Assembly: GCA_964628685.1 (NCBI GenBank)
Contig: CAZVNM010000003.1
Span: forward strand, 310,001 to 374,000
DNA length: 64,000 nt
Source: CALMEC01 sp964628685
GTDB lineage: Bacteria > Actinomycetota > Thermoleophilia > Miltoncostaeales > Miltoncostaeaceae
Reading direction: 5' to 3'
The translations under genes were made by a program, and so were the position numbers. The notes beneath the pieces are model-generated. The model searched no databases. It was not told the origin of the DNA and worked only from the letters and a program-made list of their open reading frames with translations. Positions 42,078-50,944 of this stretch are shown here, piece by piece. Each line of letters opens with the position of its first letter. Position 1 is the stretch's first letter.

Positions 42078-42298
42078 GCCACGCCGCACCCTGCAGCCCG
42101 ACGTCGCAGGTCCGCATCCTCTTCGTCCTGGCGGCCGTCATGGTCCTGGCCGCATCCCTGCTCGCCGTGACCGTCAGTCACTGGTTCCTGCTGCTGGCCG
42201 TCGTCACCGGCGTCAGCCAGCTCGCGTTCGCCGCCACCGGTGCGTGCCCGGCATCCCTCATGCTGCGTCGCATCTGCCGTGGACGGGAGGGGGCATGA
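42074..42298 (+). CDS. DUF2892 (YgaP transmembrane-like) protein
   Basis: 74 residues from GTG 42074. Two spans with the family's FAATGACPASLMLRRI ending (usually F.G.CP...L...G). Found in other bacteria with rhodanese or sulfur/metal-handling genes. Coupled by 4-bp overlaps to the ArsR gene before and the MMPL gene after. Confidence 0.75.
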   Translation: MSHAAPCSPTSQVRILFVLAAVMVLAASLLAVTVSHWFLLLAVVTGVSQLAFAATGACPASLMLRRICRGREGA

Positions 42299-44412
42299 GC
42301 CACGAACCGGCGACCGTCGGTCCGCTCGGCCGTCTGGGCCGGTGGGCCGCCACCCACGCGAAGGGCGTCCTCATCGCGTGGTTCGTGATCGTGGTCGGCT
42401 TTGGGGCGTTCGCGCCCAGGGCCGAGCACGCCCTCTCCGGGGCCGGCTGGGAGGCCACCGGGTCCGAGTCCGTCGAGGCTCGTGAGCTCATCCAGGCCAA
42501 CTTCGGCGGTCAGGCGAGCAACGCCCTCATGGTGGTGGTCTCGTCGAGCGACAGGACCACCGACGACGCGGCCTTCGGCGCCGTCCTCAAGGACGTCGAG
42601 CGCACACTCGCCGCCGACACGTCCGTCTCCAACGTCGCAATGCCCAGCCCCGGGATGACCATCTCGCGCGATGGCCGCACCGCGGTCGTCATGGGCGGTG
42701 CCGCGAGCAACGCGACCGAAATGGTGCGCGCCGCCGACCGTCTGAAGGGCGACCTGTCCAGGCTCGGCCGCGACGGCGTCTCGGTCAACCTCACCGGTGC
42801 CTCCGGCATGTGGAGCGACTTCAACCACGCCAACAAGACGGCGATGCTGAAGTCCGAGCTCATCTCCTGGCCCGTGACCCTCGGCATCCTGCTGCTCGCG
42901 TTCGGCGCCCTGGTGGCCGCCGGCCTCCCGCTGATGCTCACCATCGTCAGCCTGGCGGCCTCGGCCGGTGGACTGTGGATGCTCGCGCAGATCTTCGATG
43001 TCTCGATCTGGGCGATGAACTTCGCCCTCATGTTCGCCCTCGCCCTGGGCATCGACTACGCGCTCTTCCTGCTGGTGCGGTTCCGCGCGTCGCTGATGGG
43101 CTCCCGTCAGTCCACGGTGCAGGCCGTGGCGACCACCATGGACACGGCGGGCAAGGCCGTGCTCTTCTCGGGGCTCACCGTGCTCATCTCGCTGTCGGCC
43201 GTCATGCTCGTGCCCAGCCCGGCGTTCCGCTCGATGGCGCTCGGGATCATGCTCTCGGTCGCCTTCATCCTCGCCGCCACCCTCACCCTCTTCCCGGCGG
43301 TCCTCGGGCTCCTGGGCGAGAAGGTCAATCGCCTCTCCCTGCCGTGGGTCCACCACGGTGAGCACCGCTCGCGGCGGTTCGCGGCATGGGGCGAGCGGCT
43401 CTGGCGGCGTCCCCTCACCTACGGCATCCCGGCGCTCGTCGTCCTCGCGATCCTCATCGTCCCCGTGTTCGGCCTGGACACCGGCATGCCGTCCATCAAG
43501 GTCGTCCCGCAGGAGGACTCCTCCCGCCAGGGCTACGAGCAGATCCAGTCGGCGATGGGGCCGGGCGCACCCGGCGCCCTGCAGGTGGTCGGCCGCTGGA
43601 ACGAGATGGACGACGTCGCGAGGGAGATCGGCGCCGACCCCGGGGTCGCGGCCGCCATGCCGCCCCAGCGCGGAGACGCGGGCCTCGCAATGGTCCAGGT
43701 GATCCCCACCACGGACCCCTCCGATCCGTCCATGGGCGCCGCCATCGAACGCCTGCGCGACACCGTCGCCGGCCGTGCCCTCGTCGGCGGGGCCGCCGCC
43801 GAAAACCACGACCTTGAGGAGGCGCTCGTCGGGGCGACCCCGCTCGCCATCGGCGTGATCCTGCTCCTCGGGTTCCTGCTGCTCATCGTCGCCCTCCGGG
43901 CGCCGCTCATCGCGCTCATCGGCGTGGTGACCAACCTGCTCGCCACCGGCGCCGCATTCGGGGTCGGCAAGCTGATCTTCCAGGACGGTCACCTGAGCGG
44001 CCTGCTCGGCTTCGAGTCACAGGGGTTCCTCGACGCGTGGGGGCCGGTGTTCTTCTTCGCCATGATCTTCGCGATCGCCATGGACTACACCGTCTTCCTG
44101 CTCTCGTCGGCCAAGGAACACTGGGACCACTCCGGTGATCCCAAGGAGGCGATGGTCGGCGGGCTCGCGCACTCCGGCCGGGTGATCCTGTGGGCCGGCG
44201 CGGTCATGGTCGCGGTGTTCTTCACCTTCGCCCTGTCCGGACCCCTCCCGCCCAAGGAGATGGGGATCATCCTCGGCGTCGCCGTGCTGCTGGACGCCTT
44301 CCTGATCCGTCTGCTCCTGGTGCCCGTCGCCCTGCGCCTGGCCGGCAGGTGGGCCTGGTGGCAGCCGCGGTGGCTCGACCGCATCCTCCCGGATGTGCGG
44401 TTTGGACACTGA
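42295..44412 (+). CDS. MMPL/RND-superfamily exporter
   Basis: 705 residues with 12 predicted spans in two halves: span 1, extracytoplasmic loop, spans 2-6, then the second loop and the remaining spans. Typical MmpL motif of acidic/Tyr residues in the membrane: LALGIDYALFLLVRFR in the first half and FAIAMDYTVFLLSSAKE in the second, the proton-relay Asp-Tyr pairs. Start ATG overlaps the DUF2892 stop; GGGAGGGGG precedes it. Exports lipids or drugs; substrate unknown. Confidence 0.92.
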   Translation: MSHEPATVGPLGRLGRWAATHAKGVLIAWFVIVVGFGAFAPRAEHALSGAGWEATGSESVEARELIQANFGGQASNALMVVVSSSDRTTDDAAFGAVLKDVERTLAADTSVSNVAMPSPGMTISRDGRTAVVMGGAASNATEMVRAADRLKGDLSRLGRDGVSVNLTGASGMWSDFNHANKTAMLKSELISWPVTLGILLLAFGALVAAGLPLMLTIVSLAASAGGLWMLAQIFDVSIWAMNFALMFALALGIDYALFLLVRFRASLMGSRQSTVQAVATTMDTAGKAVLFSGLTVLISLSAVMLVPSPAFRSMALGIMLSVAFILAATLTLFPAVLGLLGEKVNRLSLPWVHHGEHRSRRFAAWGERLWRRPLTYGIPALVVLAILIVPVFGLDTGMPSIKVVPQEDSSRQGYEQIQSAMGPGAPGALQVVGRWNEMDDVAREIGADPGVAAAMPPQRGDAGLAMVQVIPTTDPSDPSMGAAIERLRDTVAGRALVGGAAAENHDLEEALVGATPLAIGVILLLGFLLLIVALRAPLIALIGVVTNLLATGAAFGVGKLIFQDGHLSGLLGFESQGFLDAWGPVFFFAMIFAIAMDYTVFLLSSAKEHWDHSGDPKEAMVGGLAHSGRVILWAGAVMVAVFFTFALSGPLPPKEMGIILGVAVLLDAFLIRLLLVPVALRLAGRWAWWQPRWLDRILPDVRFGH

Positions 44413-44413
44413 G

Positions 44414-44473
44414 CGTGGGAGAACCTTTCGTCGAAGGAGGCGCAGCCGAACACGCTTACGCGGTTCTCCCACG
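44414..44473. repeat. Perfect 12-bp inverted repeat flanking 36 bp
   Basis: CGTGGGAGAACC (44414-44425) and GGTTCTCCCACG (44462-44473) start directly after the mmpL stop. May be a long-loop terminator structure or the ends of a very small element. Confidence 0.7.
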
Positions 44474-44504
44474 TTCCGTGATGGGTCGGGTCCGCACACG
44501 ACTC

Positions 44505-44970
44505 TGCGACGACCTCTGTGGATGGTGGGTTACCCAAGCCAACGACGGCAGGCACGTGGGTTCGCCTTGTCGGCGAACGCGGGGGCGCCCTTCGGCGCCC
44601 CCCGGCTCGGATCTTTCGGCTGGCGGCTCCGTCTGCCGTGACGGTTCGGCGATCCTCCCCGGTTCCTGGGTGCGGCGGGGAACCTTCGGTTCAGCGCCGG
44701 ACCTGTGACGTCAGCGTTCTGTGCACGCCTCTGCGACGACCTCTGTGGATGGTGGGTTACCCAAGCCAACGACGGCAGGCACGTGGGTTCGCCGGGGCGG
44801 CGAATGCGGGAGCGCCCTTCGGCGCCCCCGCAACCGCCTCGGGTTCGTGGTGTGGCATGAAAGCCGTCCTTTCCATGGATGGGTCGTGGGTTCCACACAC
44901 GGCTTGGTTCGACCTCTGTTCGACGATGCGGTACCCAAGCCAACGACGGCAGGCACGTGGGCTCGCCTGG
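44505..44970 (+). repeat. Three dispersed copies of a hairpin-bearing repeat
   Basis: The core CCCAAGCCAACGACGGCAGG followed by CACGTGGG occurs at about 44533, 44760 and 44934. Copies 1 and 2 also share the upstream CTGCGACGACCTCTGTGGAT and a downstream hairpin (GGGGCGCCCTTCGGCGCCCC in copy 1 at about 44582; a variant at 44812). The 634-bp gap between mmpL and the AhpD-like gene contains nothing else I recognise; open frames here are repeat artefacts. Confidence 0.8.
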
Positions 44971-45046
44971 GCGTGCGGCCACATGGCCACTCCCGTCACT
45001 CCATCTCCCAATCCCACAACTTTCTCACTGACAAGGAACCTCTCGC

Positions 45047-45490
45047 ATGACCCAACGCTTCGACATCATGGCCACCCTCCAGCCCGCCCTCGCCGGGCTT
45101 CGGCGCGCCGGAAAGGTGGATGGCCCCTTCGACGAGGCCCTCCTGGAGCTCGTGAAGGTGCGGGTCTCGCAGCTGAACGGCTGTGCCTACTGCACCGAGC
45201 TCCACACCCGCCGCGGCATCGCCGCCGGCGCGAGCGAGTTCCACATGCGGGCGCTCGTGGGCTGGCGCGACATCGCCGACCTCACGCCCGAGACCCGCAC
45301 CGCCCTGGAGGTCGCGGAGGCGCTCACGACGCTGGACGGCCGCCCCGACCCGGGACCGGTGCTGGACGCGGCGAAGTCCACCCTCGGGGAGGACGGCCTG
45401 GCGCAGGTCGTCTCGGCGGTCGCGGTCATCGGCGCCTTCAACCGCATCATGCGGGCGGCGGGCCTCCCGCCGGACCCCGACGCCGAGTGA
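45047..45490 (+). CDS. Carboxymuconolactone-decarboxylase-family (AhpD-like) protein
   Basis: 147 residues. LVKVRVSQLNGCAYCTELHTRR carries the redox pair Cys46/Cys49 and His53 of AhpD-like alkylhydroperoxidases. The C-terminal FNRIMRAAGLPPD is also family-typical. Likely a small peroxidase or disulfide reductase. AAGGAA precedes the ATG. Confidence 0.88.
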   Translation: MTQRFDIMATLQPALAGLRRAGKVDGPFDEALLELVKVRVSQLNGCAYCTELHTRRGIAAGASEFHMRALVGWRDIADLTPETRTALEVAEALTTLDGRPDPGPVLDAAKSTLGEDGLAQVVSAVAVIGAFNRIMRAAGLPPDPDAE

Positions 45491-45571
45491 CACCCGAGTC
45501 CCGCCCGTCGTGACCCGCGGCGGGCGGGGGTGGCGCTCACCCGACGCCGCTCGGCGCTCGTCCGGCGGACC

Positions 45572-45577
45572 TAGGAT
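45572..45577 (+). promoter_or_regulatory. -10 hexamer TAGGAT before ilvD
   Basis: Ends 6 nt before ATG 45584; leaderless arrangement. Confidence 0.6.
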
Positions 45578-45583
45578 GGCGGC

Positions 45584-47281
45584 ATGAGCACCCATGACAT
45601 GAAGCCCCGCAGCCGCGACGTCACCGATGGCCTGGAGCGCGCGGCGGCACGCGGGATGCTCCGCGCGGTCGGCCTCGGCGACGACGACTTCGCAAAGCCG
45701 CAGATCGGCGTCGCGAGCTCGTGGAACGAGATCACCCCATGCAACCTGTCGCTCGACCGCCTGGCGAAGGCCGCGAAGGACGGTGTGCACGCCGCCGGCG
45801 GATTCCCCCTCGAGTTCGGCACCATCTCCGTCTCGGACGGCATCTCGATGGGGCACGAGGGCATGCACTTCTCGCTGGTGTCGCGCGAGATCATCGCCGA
45901 CTCGGTCGAGACGGTGATGAACGCCGAGCGGCTGGACGGGTCGGTGCTCCTCGCCGGCTGCGACAAGTCGCTTCCGGGGATGCTCATGGCCGCCGCCCGT
46001 CTGGGGCTCGCGTCGGTGTTCGTCTACGCGGGGTCGATCCTGCCGGGCCTCGCCCGCCTGTCGAGCGGTGAGGAGCGCACCGTGACGATCATCGACGCGT
46101 TCGAGGCGGTCGGCGCCTGTGCGGCGGGGCGGATGTCGCGCGCCGATGTCGATGCGATCGAACGGGCGATCTGTCCCGGCGAGGGTGCGTGCGGCGGCAT
46201 GTACACGGCCAACACGATGGCGGCGGTGGCCGAGGCGCTGGGCATGGCGCTTCCCGGCTCCGCCGCGCCGCCCGCCACCGACCGTCGCCGCGACGGTCAC
46301 GCACGTCAGTCCGGCGAGGCGGTCGTCGAGATGCTCCGCCAGGGCGTCACCGCGAGGGACATCCTCACGCGCGAGGCGTTCGAGAACGCCATCGCGGTCG
46401 TGATGGCGCTCGGCGGATCGACCAACGCCGTCCTGCACCTGCTCGCCATCGCGCACGAGGCCGACGTCGACCTGGAGCTCGCGGACTTCGCGCGCATCGG
46501 GCGGCGGGTGCCCCATCTGGCCGACGTGAAGCCGTTCGGGGAGTTCGTCATGACCGACATCGATCGGGTCGGCGGCATCCCGGTGGTCCTCAGGGCCCTG
46601 ATGGACGCGGGGCTCATCCACCGCGACTGCGCCACCGTCACGTGCCGCACCGTCGCCGAGAACCTGGAGGGACTCCACCCACCGGACCCGGACGGGCACG
46701 TCCTGCGTGCACTCAGCGCGCCGATCCACCGCACGGGCGGGATCACGATCCTCCACGGATCACTGGCCCCCGAGGGTGCGGTGGTCAAGTCGGCGGGCTT
46801 CGACGCGGAGGTCGTCGAGGGCGTGGCCCGGGTGTTCGACGGTGAGCGCGGCGCCATGGACGCGGTGGAGGACGGCTCCATCCGCGCCGGCGACGTGGTC
46901 GTCATCCGGTACGAGGGCCCCAAGGGCGGTCCCGGCATGCGGGAGATGCTGGCGGTCACCGGGGCGATCAAGGGCGCGGGGCTCGGACGTGACGTGCTCC
47001 TTCTGACCGACGGCCGGTTCTCGGGCGGCACGACCGGGCTCTGCATCGGTCACGTCGCCCCGGAGGCCGTCGACGAGGGCCCGATCGCCTTCGTCCACGA
47101 GGGCGATCGCATCCGCGTCGACATCGCGGCCGGCACGCTGGACCTGCTCGTGGACGACGACGAGATGCGCCGCCGCCGCACCGCCGGTGTCACCCATCCC
47201 GAGAGCCGCTATCCGCGCGGCGTGCTGGCGAAGTACCGCCGGCTGGTGGGGTCGGCCAGCGGCGGTGCGGTCTGCGACTGA
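45584..47281 (+). CDS. ilvD: Dihydroxy-acid dehydratase
   Basis: 565 residues. Dehydrates dihydroxy-isovalerate/methylvalerate in branched-chain amino-acid synthesis. Cluster ligands appear in ITPCNLSL, LAGCDKSLPGMLMA and GEGACGGMYTANTM. The C-terminal LTDGRFSGGTTGLCIGHVAPEA is diagnostic. No other ilv genes are in the window. Leaderless promoter. Confidence 0.96.
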   Translation: MSTHDMKPRSRDVTDGLERAAARGMLRAVGLGDDDFAKPQIGVASSWNEITPCNLSLDRLAKAAKDGVHAAGGFPLEFGTISVSDGISMGHEGMHFSLVSREIIADSVETVMNAERLDGSVLLAGCDKSLPGMLMAAARLGLASVFVYAGSILPGLARLSSGEERTVTIIDAFEAVGACAAGRMSRADVDAIERAICPGEGACGGMYTANTMAAVAEALGMALPGSAAPPATDRRRDGHARQSGEAVVEMLRQGVTARDILTREAFENAIAVVMALGGSTNAVLHLLAIAHEADVDLELADFARIGRRVPHLADVKPFGEFVMTDIDRVGGIPVVLRALMDAGLIHRDCATVTCRTVAENLEGLHPPDPDGHVLRALSAPIHRTGGITILHGSLAPEGAVVKSAGFDAEVVEGVARVFDGERGAMDAVEDGSIRAGDVVVIRYEGPKGGPGMREMLAVTGAIKGAGLGRDVLLLTDGRFSGGTTGLCIGHVAPEAVDEGPIAFVHEGDRIRVDIAAGTLDLLVDDDEMRRRRTAGVTHPESRYPRGVLAKYRRLVGSASGGAVCD

Positions 47282-47299
47282 CCCGGACGGGGTGGGTCG

Positions 47300-48934
47300 T
47301 CAGGCGACGGGCGGCAGCCCGACCAGCCAACGTTCGGCGGCGCGGTGACGCGCCTCCAGCTGCTTGATCGTCGCCTCGCCGATCGCGCGGATCCCGATCA
47401 GGCGGTTGAGCTCGGCGTTCACCTGCGCGTGCGGCAGCCTGCGGTCGCGTGAGAGTTGGCGGACCACGTCGGCGTTCGCGTCGCGCAGGCCCTGACGTCG
47501 CTCGCGCGGGCTGACGGCGTCGGCGTCGGGGGTCGCCAGGTGGGGGACGTCCTCCAGCTCCAGCATGAGCCCCTCGTCCTCCTCCTCGTCGTTGACCGTG
47601 AGACCCAGGTGCGTCGGGTCGTGCAGTCCGGCCTGACCGGTGGGGGTCGCGGAGAGCGGCATGAAGAGCGAGAGCTGGTCCGCGTCGCGCTCGTCCATCC
47701 GGTCGAGCTCCGCGGGATCGACGATGACCGGCTGTTCGCGGTCGGCGTCCTCGTCGCGGCGCAGACTGTGCCGGCGCTGCTCTGCGATGGCGTGGGCATG
47801 GGCGCGCAACCGCGGATCGTCGGGGATGAACATGTATGCCGGCTGCGACCCCAGGCCGCGGATGCGACGTGCGATCCGGCCGACGGCTTGGCGGAAGAAG
47901 AGCTCCGTCGTGGTGGTGGTGGCGAACACGCCGACCCGCAGGCGCGGGATGTCGACGCCCTCGGAGACCATCCGCACCGCCACGATCCACGGCTCGGATC
48001 CCAGCCCGAACGAGCGGATGCGCGCCGACGCGTCGGCGTCCTCCGAGACCACCACGACCGGGCGGACGCCCAGGCGCCGTCGCATGAGGTCGGCGATCGC
48101 CCGCGCATGGCCCTGGTCCATGGCGATCACGAGACCGCCGGCGTCGCGGTGCTGCCCCGCCCGGATCTCGGCCAGGCGTTCGTGGGCGCGCGACAGGATG
48201 TGCGGCAACCACTCGCCGTCCGGTGACAGTGCGGTGCGCAGGCGCGCGGCCGATCCACGCCGGTCGAGGCGGTCCTGGAACGTCGCCGCGGCCACGTGTC
48301 CGTCCCCGTCGGTCCACTCCATGGCGCCGTCCAGGCGGGGGAAGTGCACCGGTCGCACCACGCCGCCGTCGGCGAGGGCGGGGCCGTATCCGTAGTCGAA
48401 GTCGGGGACGGCCAGACCCCCGGTGTCGTACTTCACGAACGGGATGGCCAGCGTGTCGCTGCGAAAGGGCGTGCCCGACAGGGCGAGGCGCGTCACCGAC
48501 CGGGCGAACGCAGCCTTGACGGCATCGCCCCATGCGCGGTCGTCGCCGGCGTGGTGCACCTCGTCCAGCACGACGAACGCTCCGGCCGAGAGGCGGGACA
48601 TCTCGCCCGGGCTGGCGGCCACCTGCTGGTAGGTGGTGACCATCCCGTGCACGTCGGCTGGCAGCCCGCCCTGGCCGGCGGTCCAGGAGGTCTCCAGATG
48701 GATGCCGAAGGCCTCGGCGGCATCAGCCCACTGGCTTTTGAGGTGCTGCGTCGGCGCCACCACGACGAGGCGCGCCCGGGATGCCGCGATCGCCCTGCGC
48801 GCGACGGCAAGCGCGAAGGTCGTCTTGCCGGCGCCGGGCGTGGCGACGGTCAGGAAGTCGTCCCGGTCACGGGAGTCGAAGCGGTCGAGCGCCAGCTTCT
48901 GCCAGCGACGCAGACGAACGGTGCGAGAAGACAT
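47300..48934 (-). CDS. SF2 DEAD/DEAH-box helicase
   Basis: 544 residues from ATG 48934; TATCGT lies 10 nt upstream. Walker A ATPGAGKTTFA (Lys37), DEVHH (124-128), LSGTPFRSD (motif III), and VSEGVDIPRL..RQAVGRIARR (motifs V, VI). The C-terminal third is acidic in the middle (NDEEEDEGLMLELED) and ends with a helical domain. Similar to ComF/UvrB-style restriction-like helicases of unknown role. Stop is 19 bp from the convergent ilvD end. Confidence 0.88.
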   Translation of the reverse strand: MSSRTVRLRRWQKLALDRFDSRDRDDFLTVATPGAGKTTFALAVARRAIAASRARLVVVAPTQHLKSQWADAAEAFGIHLETSWTAGQGGLPADVHGMVTTYQQVAASPGEMSRLSAGAFVVLDEVHHAGDDRAWGDAVKAAFARSVTRLALSGTPFRSDTLAIPFVKYDTGGLAVPDFDYGYGPALADGGVVRPVHFPRLDGAMEWTDGDGHVAAATFQDRLDRRGSAARLRTALSPDGEWLPHILSRAHERLAEIRAGQHRDAGGLVIAMDQGHARAIADLMRRRLGVRPVVVVSEDADASARIRSFGLGSEPWIVAVRMVSEGVDIPRLRVGVFATTTTTELFFRQAVGRIARRIRGLGSQPAYMFIPDDPRLRAHAHAIAEQRRHSLRRDEDADREQPVIVDPAELDRMDERDADQLSLFMPLSATPTGQAGLHDPTHLGLTVNDEEEDEGLMLELEDVPHLATPDADAVSPRERRQGLRDANADVVRQLSRDRRLPHAQVNAELNRLIGIRAIGEATIKQLEARHRAAERWLVGLPPVA

Positions 48935-49180
48935 CGAACGACGGACGATAACGAGCATGGTCACGGCCGCGCCGCGGGGGTGGTCGATCGTCACCGGGCG
49001 GTGGCCGAGTCGTCACGGCTCGTGGAATCGCGCCCGACCGCACGTGCACACGGGGCGCCGACGGCCGCGTGCGCCGAGCCGGATGGAGGGGAGGCGCGGC
49101 ATGTGACGGCGCTGAGCGGCGCGGAGCGTGATCCGGAACGGGAGCATCGGCCGCGCCGTCGTTCCATCCCGACGACGTCC

Positions 49181-49228
49181 GTTCAATTGGGCGTCGGTCG
49201 CGGTTCAATTGGCACGAAGCAGTCACAC
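49181..49228 (+). repeat. 22-bp iteron-like pair upstream of zinc-finger/HTH copy 1
   Basis: Boxes GTTCAATTGGGCG (49181) and GTTCAATTGGCACG (49203), exactly 22 bp apart; a weaker GTTCCATCC at 49161. They lie in the 360-bp divergent gap between the helicase and the frameshifted zinc-finger/HTH gene; the remainder of the gap shows no gene. Confidence 0.8.
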
Positions 49229-49294
49229 CTTCGGGCGTGATTCGTGACGAAGTGGTCTTGTCCTGTGACACGGGTGCGCGGGATGCTCCGGTCC

Positions 49295-50078
49295 ATGACA
49301 GCACAACGAGCATCCAGCCCCTCGCGGACCGGCCGCGATCCATCCCCAGCGGACGCGGGTACCAACGGCCACCGCGCACCATCCGAGGCGGACGACGGCG
49401 CGCGGGCGCCCGACGGGGTCCGGTCCACCGGTCGCCGGTCGGAGCGCCCGCTGGAGTGCGTCGTCTGCGGCGACGTCGTGCACGTTGCGCCCTTCCACAT
49501 GGCGCGCCGCATCACGGTGCATCTGTGCGAAACGCACCGCAGCCCCGACTTCCTCGCACGCGATGGCGGGTGGGAGTTCACCGACCGCCTCGAGACGGTG
49601 TGGCGCTCCCAGTGTGGCCACCGTCGCCCGGCTCGCCGCCCTGGCGGCGCACCGCCGCACCCACGGGCCTCGGCCGGAACGCCGACGGCCTCCCGGCAGC
49701 CACAGCTGGCCGCTTCTGCGTCTCGAGGCGGAGCGCCGGTTCGCGGCGAACGAACCGCCCGACGCCGTCATCGCCGATCTGCGCGCCCGTCACGGATCCG
49801 GACGGGCGACCGTTCCGTCCGTGCAGACGATGCGTCGCTGGTTCCGCGAGGCCCGGTGGTTGGACCGCAGTGCGGGGCGTGAGCACCAGGCCGCGGACGG
49901 TTCGGGCATGACGGAGGACCGCCCGGCGGACCCAGCCGACGGCGGCAATCGGTACACGCCGACGGGAACGCCGCCGCATCCGATGCTGCACATTGTGTCG
50001 CCCGGCATGCGGATGGAGGTCGTCCCGCCCCTCGCCGCCCACCTGTTCGACATGTCGCCGACCGGTCCCCGCCGATGA
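49295..50078 (+). pseudogene. Zinc-finger/HTH protein copy 1, frameshifted
   Basis: The first part (49295-49612) encodes the N-terminal zinc finger CVVCGDVVHVAPFHMARR..LCETHR in one frame. After the codons for WRSQ the homologous continuation (VATVARLAALAAHRR, LEAERRFAANEPPDAVIADLR, SVQTMRRWFREARWL, RYTPTGTPPHPM, HLFDMSPTG) is in the +1 frame to the stop at 50078. Compared with the intact paralogue at 56983 this is a +1 insertion or 2-nt deletion near 49613. It could be decay, a sequencing error, or recoding. Homology to the paralogue continues at DNA level past the stop (GGCGACCGATGGATCCACGG). Confidence 0.75.
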
Positions 50079-50171
50079 CGATTTTCGGCGACCGATGGAT
50101 CCACGGGCCGTGATCGTGCGGCGCCACGGGCGATTTCGGTGGTCGTCCCGAACGTTCGGGACACGCGCGAG

Positions 50172-50244
50172 AATGGGCCGTGAAGGGATCGAACCTTCGA
50201 CCTTGGGATTAAGAGTCCCCTGCTCTACCAGCTGAGCTAACGGC
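50172..50244 (-). tRNA. tRNA-Lys (anticodon CTT)
   Basis: Read on the minus strand: GGGCCGT acceptor arm pairs with ACGGCCC, discriminator A, D arm AGCTCAGCTGGTAGAGC, anticodon stem-loop GGGGACTCTTAATCCC with CTT, T arm GAAGGTTCGATCCCTTC. 73 nt without the CCA, which is not encoded. Confidence 0.97.
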
Positions 50245-50297
50245 CCGAGCGAAGGGGGATGCTACCACCCTCACGATCGGTCGCCCGGTCGGGCCGA

Positions 50298-50882
50298 CTA
50301 CGGCGCGGCGTCGCCGGGTGTCGTGGCCGTGACGCCCGTCGGCGTGGTCTGCGTGCTCAGGCGGGTGATCGCCGCCTCTGCGTTCGCACGGACCTGGCTG
50401 CCCGGTGGGGCGGTCTGAAGCGCACGACCGTAGGCGAGGCGCGCCTTGACCGTCTGCGAACTCTGTTCGGCGATGGTCCCGTAGAGGGCCCAGCCCTCCG
50501 CGTCCTTCGGATGCGCCTTGGTGTACTGCTCGAGCACCGTCATCTGCTTGGGCGGCGTGTCGGCCAGCGCACCCACGAGCGGCGTCAGCTCGTCGTACGT
50601 CTTCGCGCCCACCGCGACGGCCTTGTCGAGCGTGGTCTCCGCGTCGGTGTTGCGGTTGGACGCCCGGTACCGGCTGGCCAGTTCGACGAGCGCCGCGACG
50701 TCCTGCGGGTTCTTCGCGACCTTGTTCTCGGCCTCCTTGATGAGCTCCGTCTGTCCCGAGGCGTCGTTGTTGCCGAAGATGAGAAGACCGAGCACCACCG
50801 GAAGCACACCCACGAATGCGAGCGCGCAGATCACCGACACGATGATCACCATGCGTTTGGTGCGCTTCTGGTCCAGGAGCAT
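50298..50882 (-). CDS. Membrane-anchored TPR-like protein
   Basis: 194 residues from ATG 50882. One N-terminal span (about 12-36: VIIVSVICALAFVGVLPVVLG), then helical repeats: NPQDVAALVELASRYRASNRNTDAETTLDKAV and HPKDAEGWALYGTIAEQSSQTVKARLAYGRAL, tetratricopeptide style. Probably a scaffold on the outer face. A TACCGT -10 ends 7 nt before the ATG. Confidence 0.75.
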   Translation of the reverse strand: MLLDQKRTKRMVIIVSVICALAFVGVLPVVLGLLIFGNNDASGQTELIKEAENKVAKNPQDVAALVELASRYRASNRNTDAETTLDKAVAVGAKTYDELTPLVGALADTPPKQMTVLEQYTKAHPKDAEGWALYGTIAEQSSQTVKARLAYGRALQTAPPGSQVRANAEAAITRLSTQTTPTGVTATTPGDAAP

Positions 50883-50889
50883 CCGGGGC

Positions 50890-50895
50890 ACGGTA
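50890..50895 (-). promoter_or_regulatory. -10 hexamer TACCGT before TPR gene
   Basis: On the minus strand TACCGT ends 7 nt before ATG 50882; leaderless arrangement. Confidence 0.55.
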
Positions 50896-50944
50896 ACACA
50901 GACACCCCGCCGGGCGGCCCCGGTTTCGGCCCCGCCCACCGACG

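Noticed and set aside
44518..45040. Open frames across the 44.5-45.0 kb gap
   Set aside because: They repeat the same peptide from the repeated DNA and contain hairpins; no domain.
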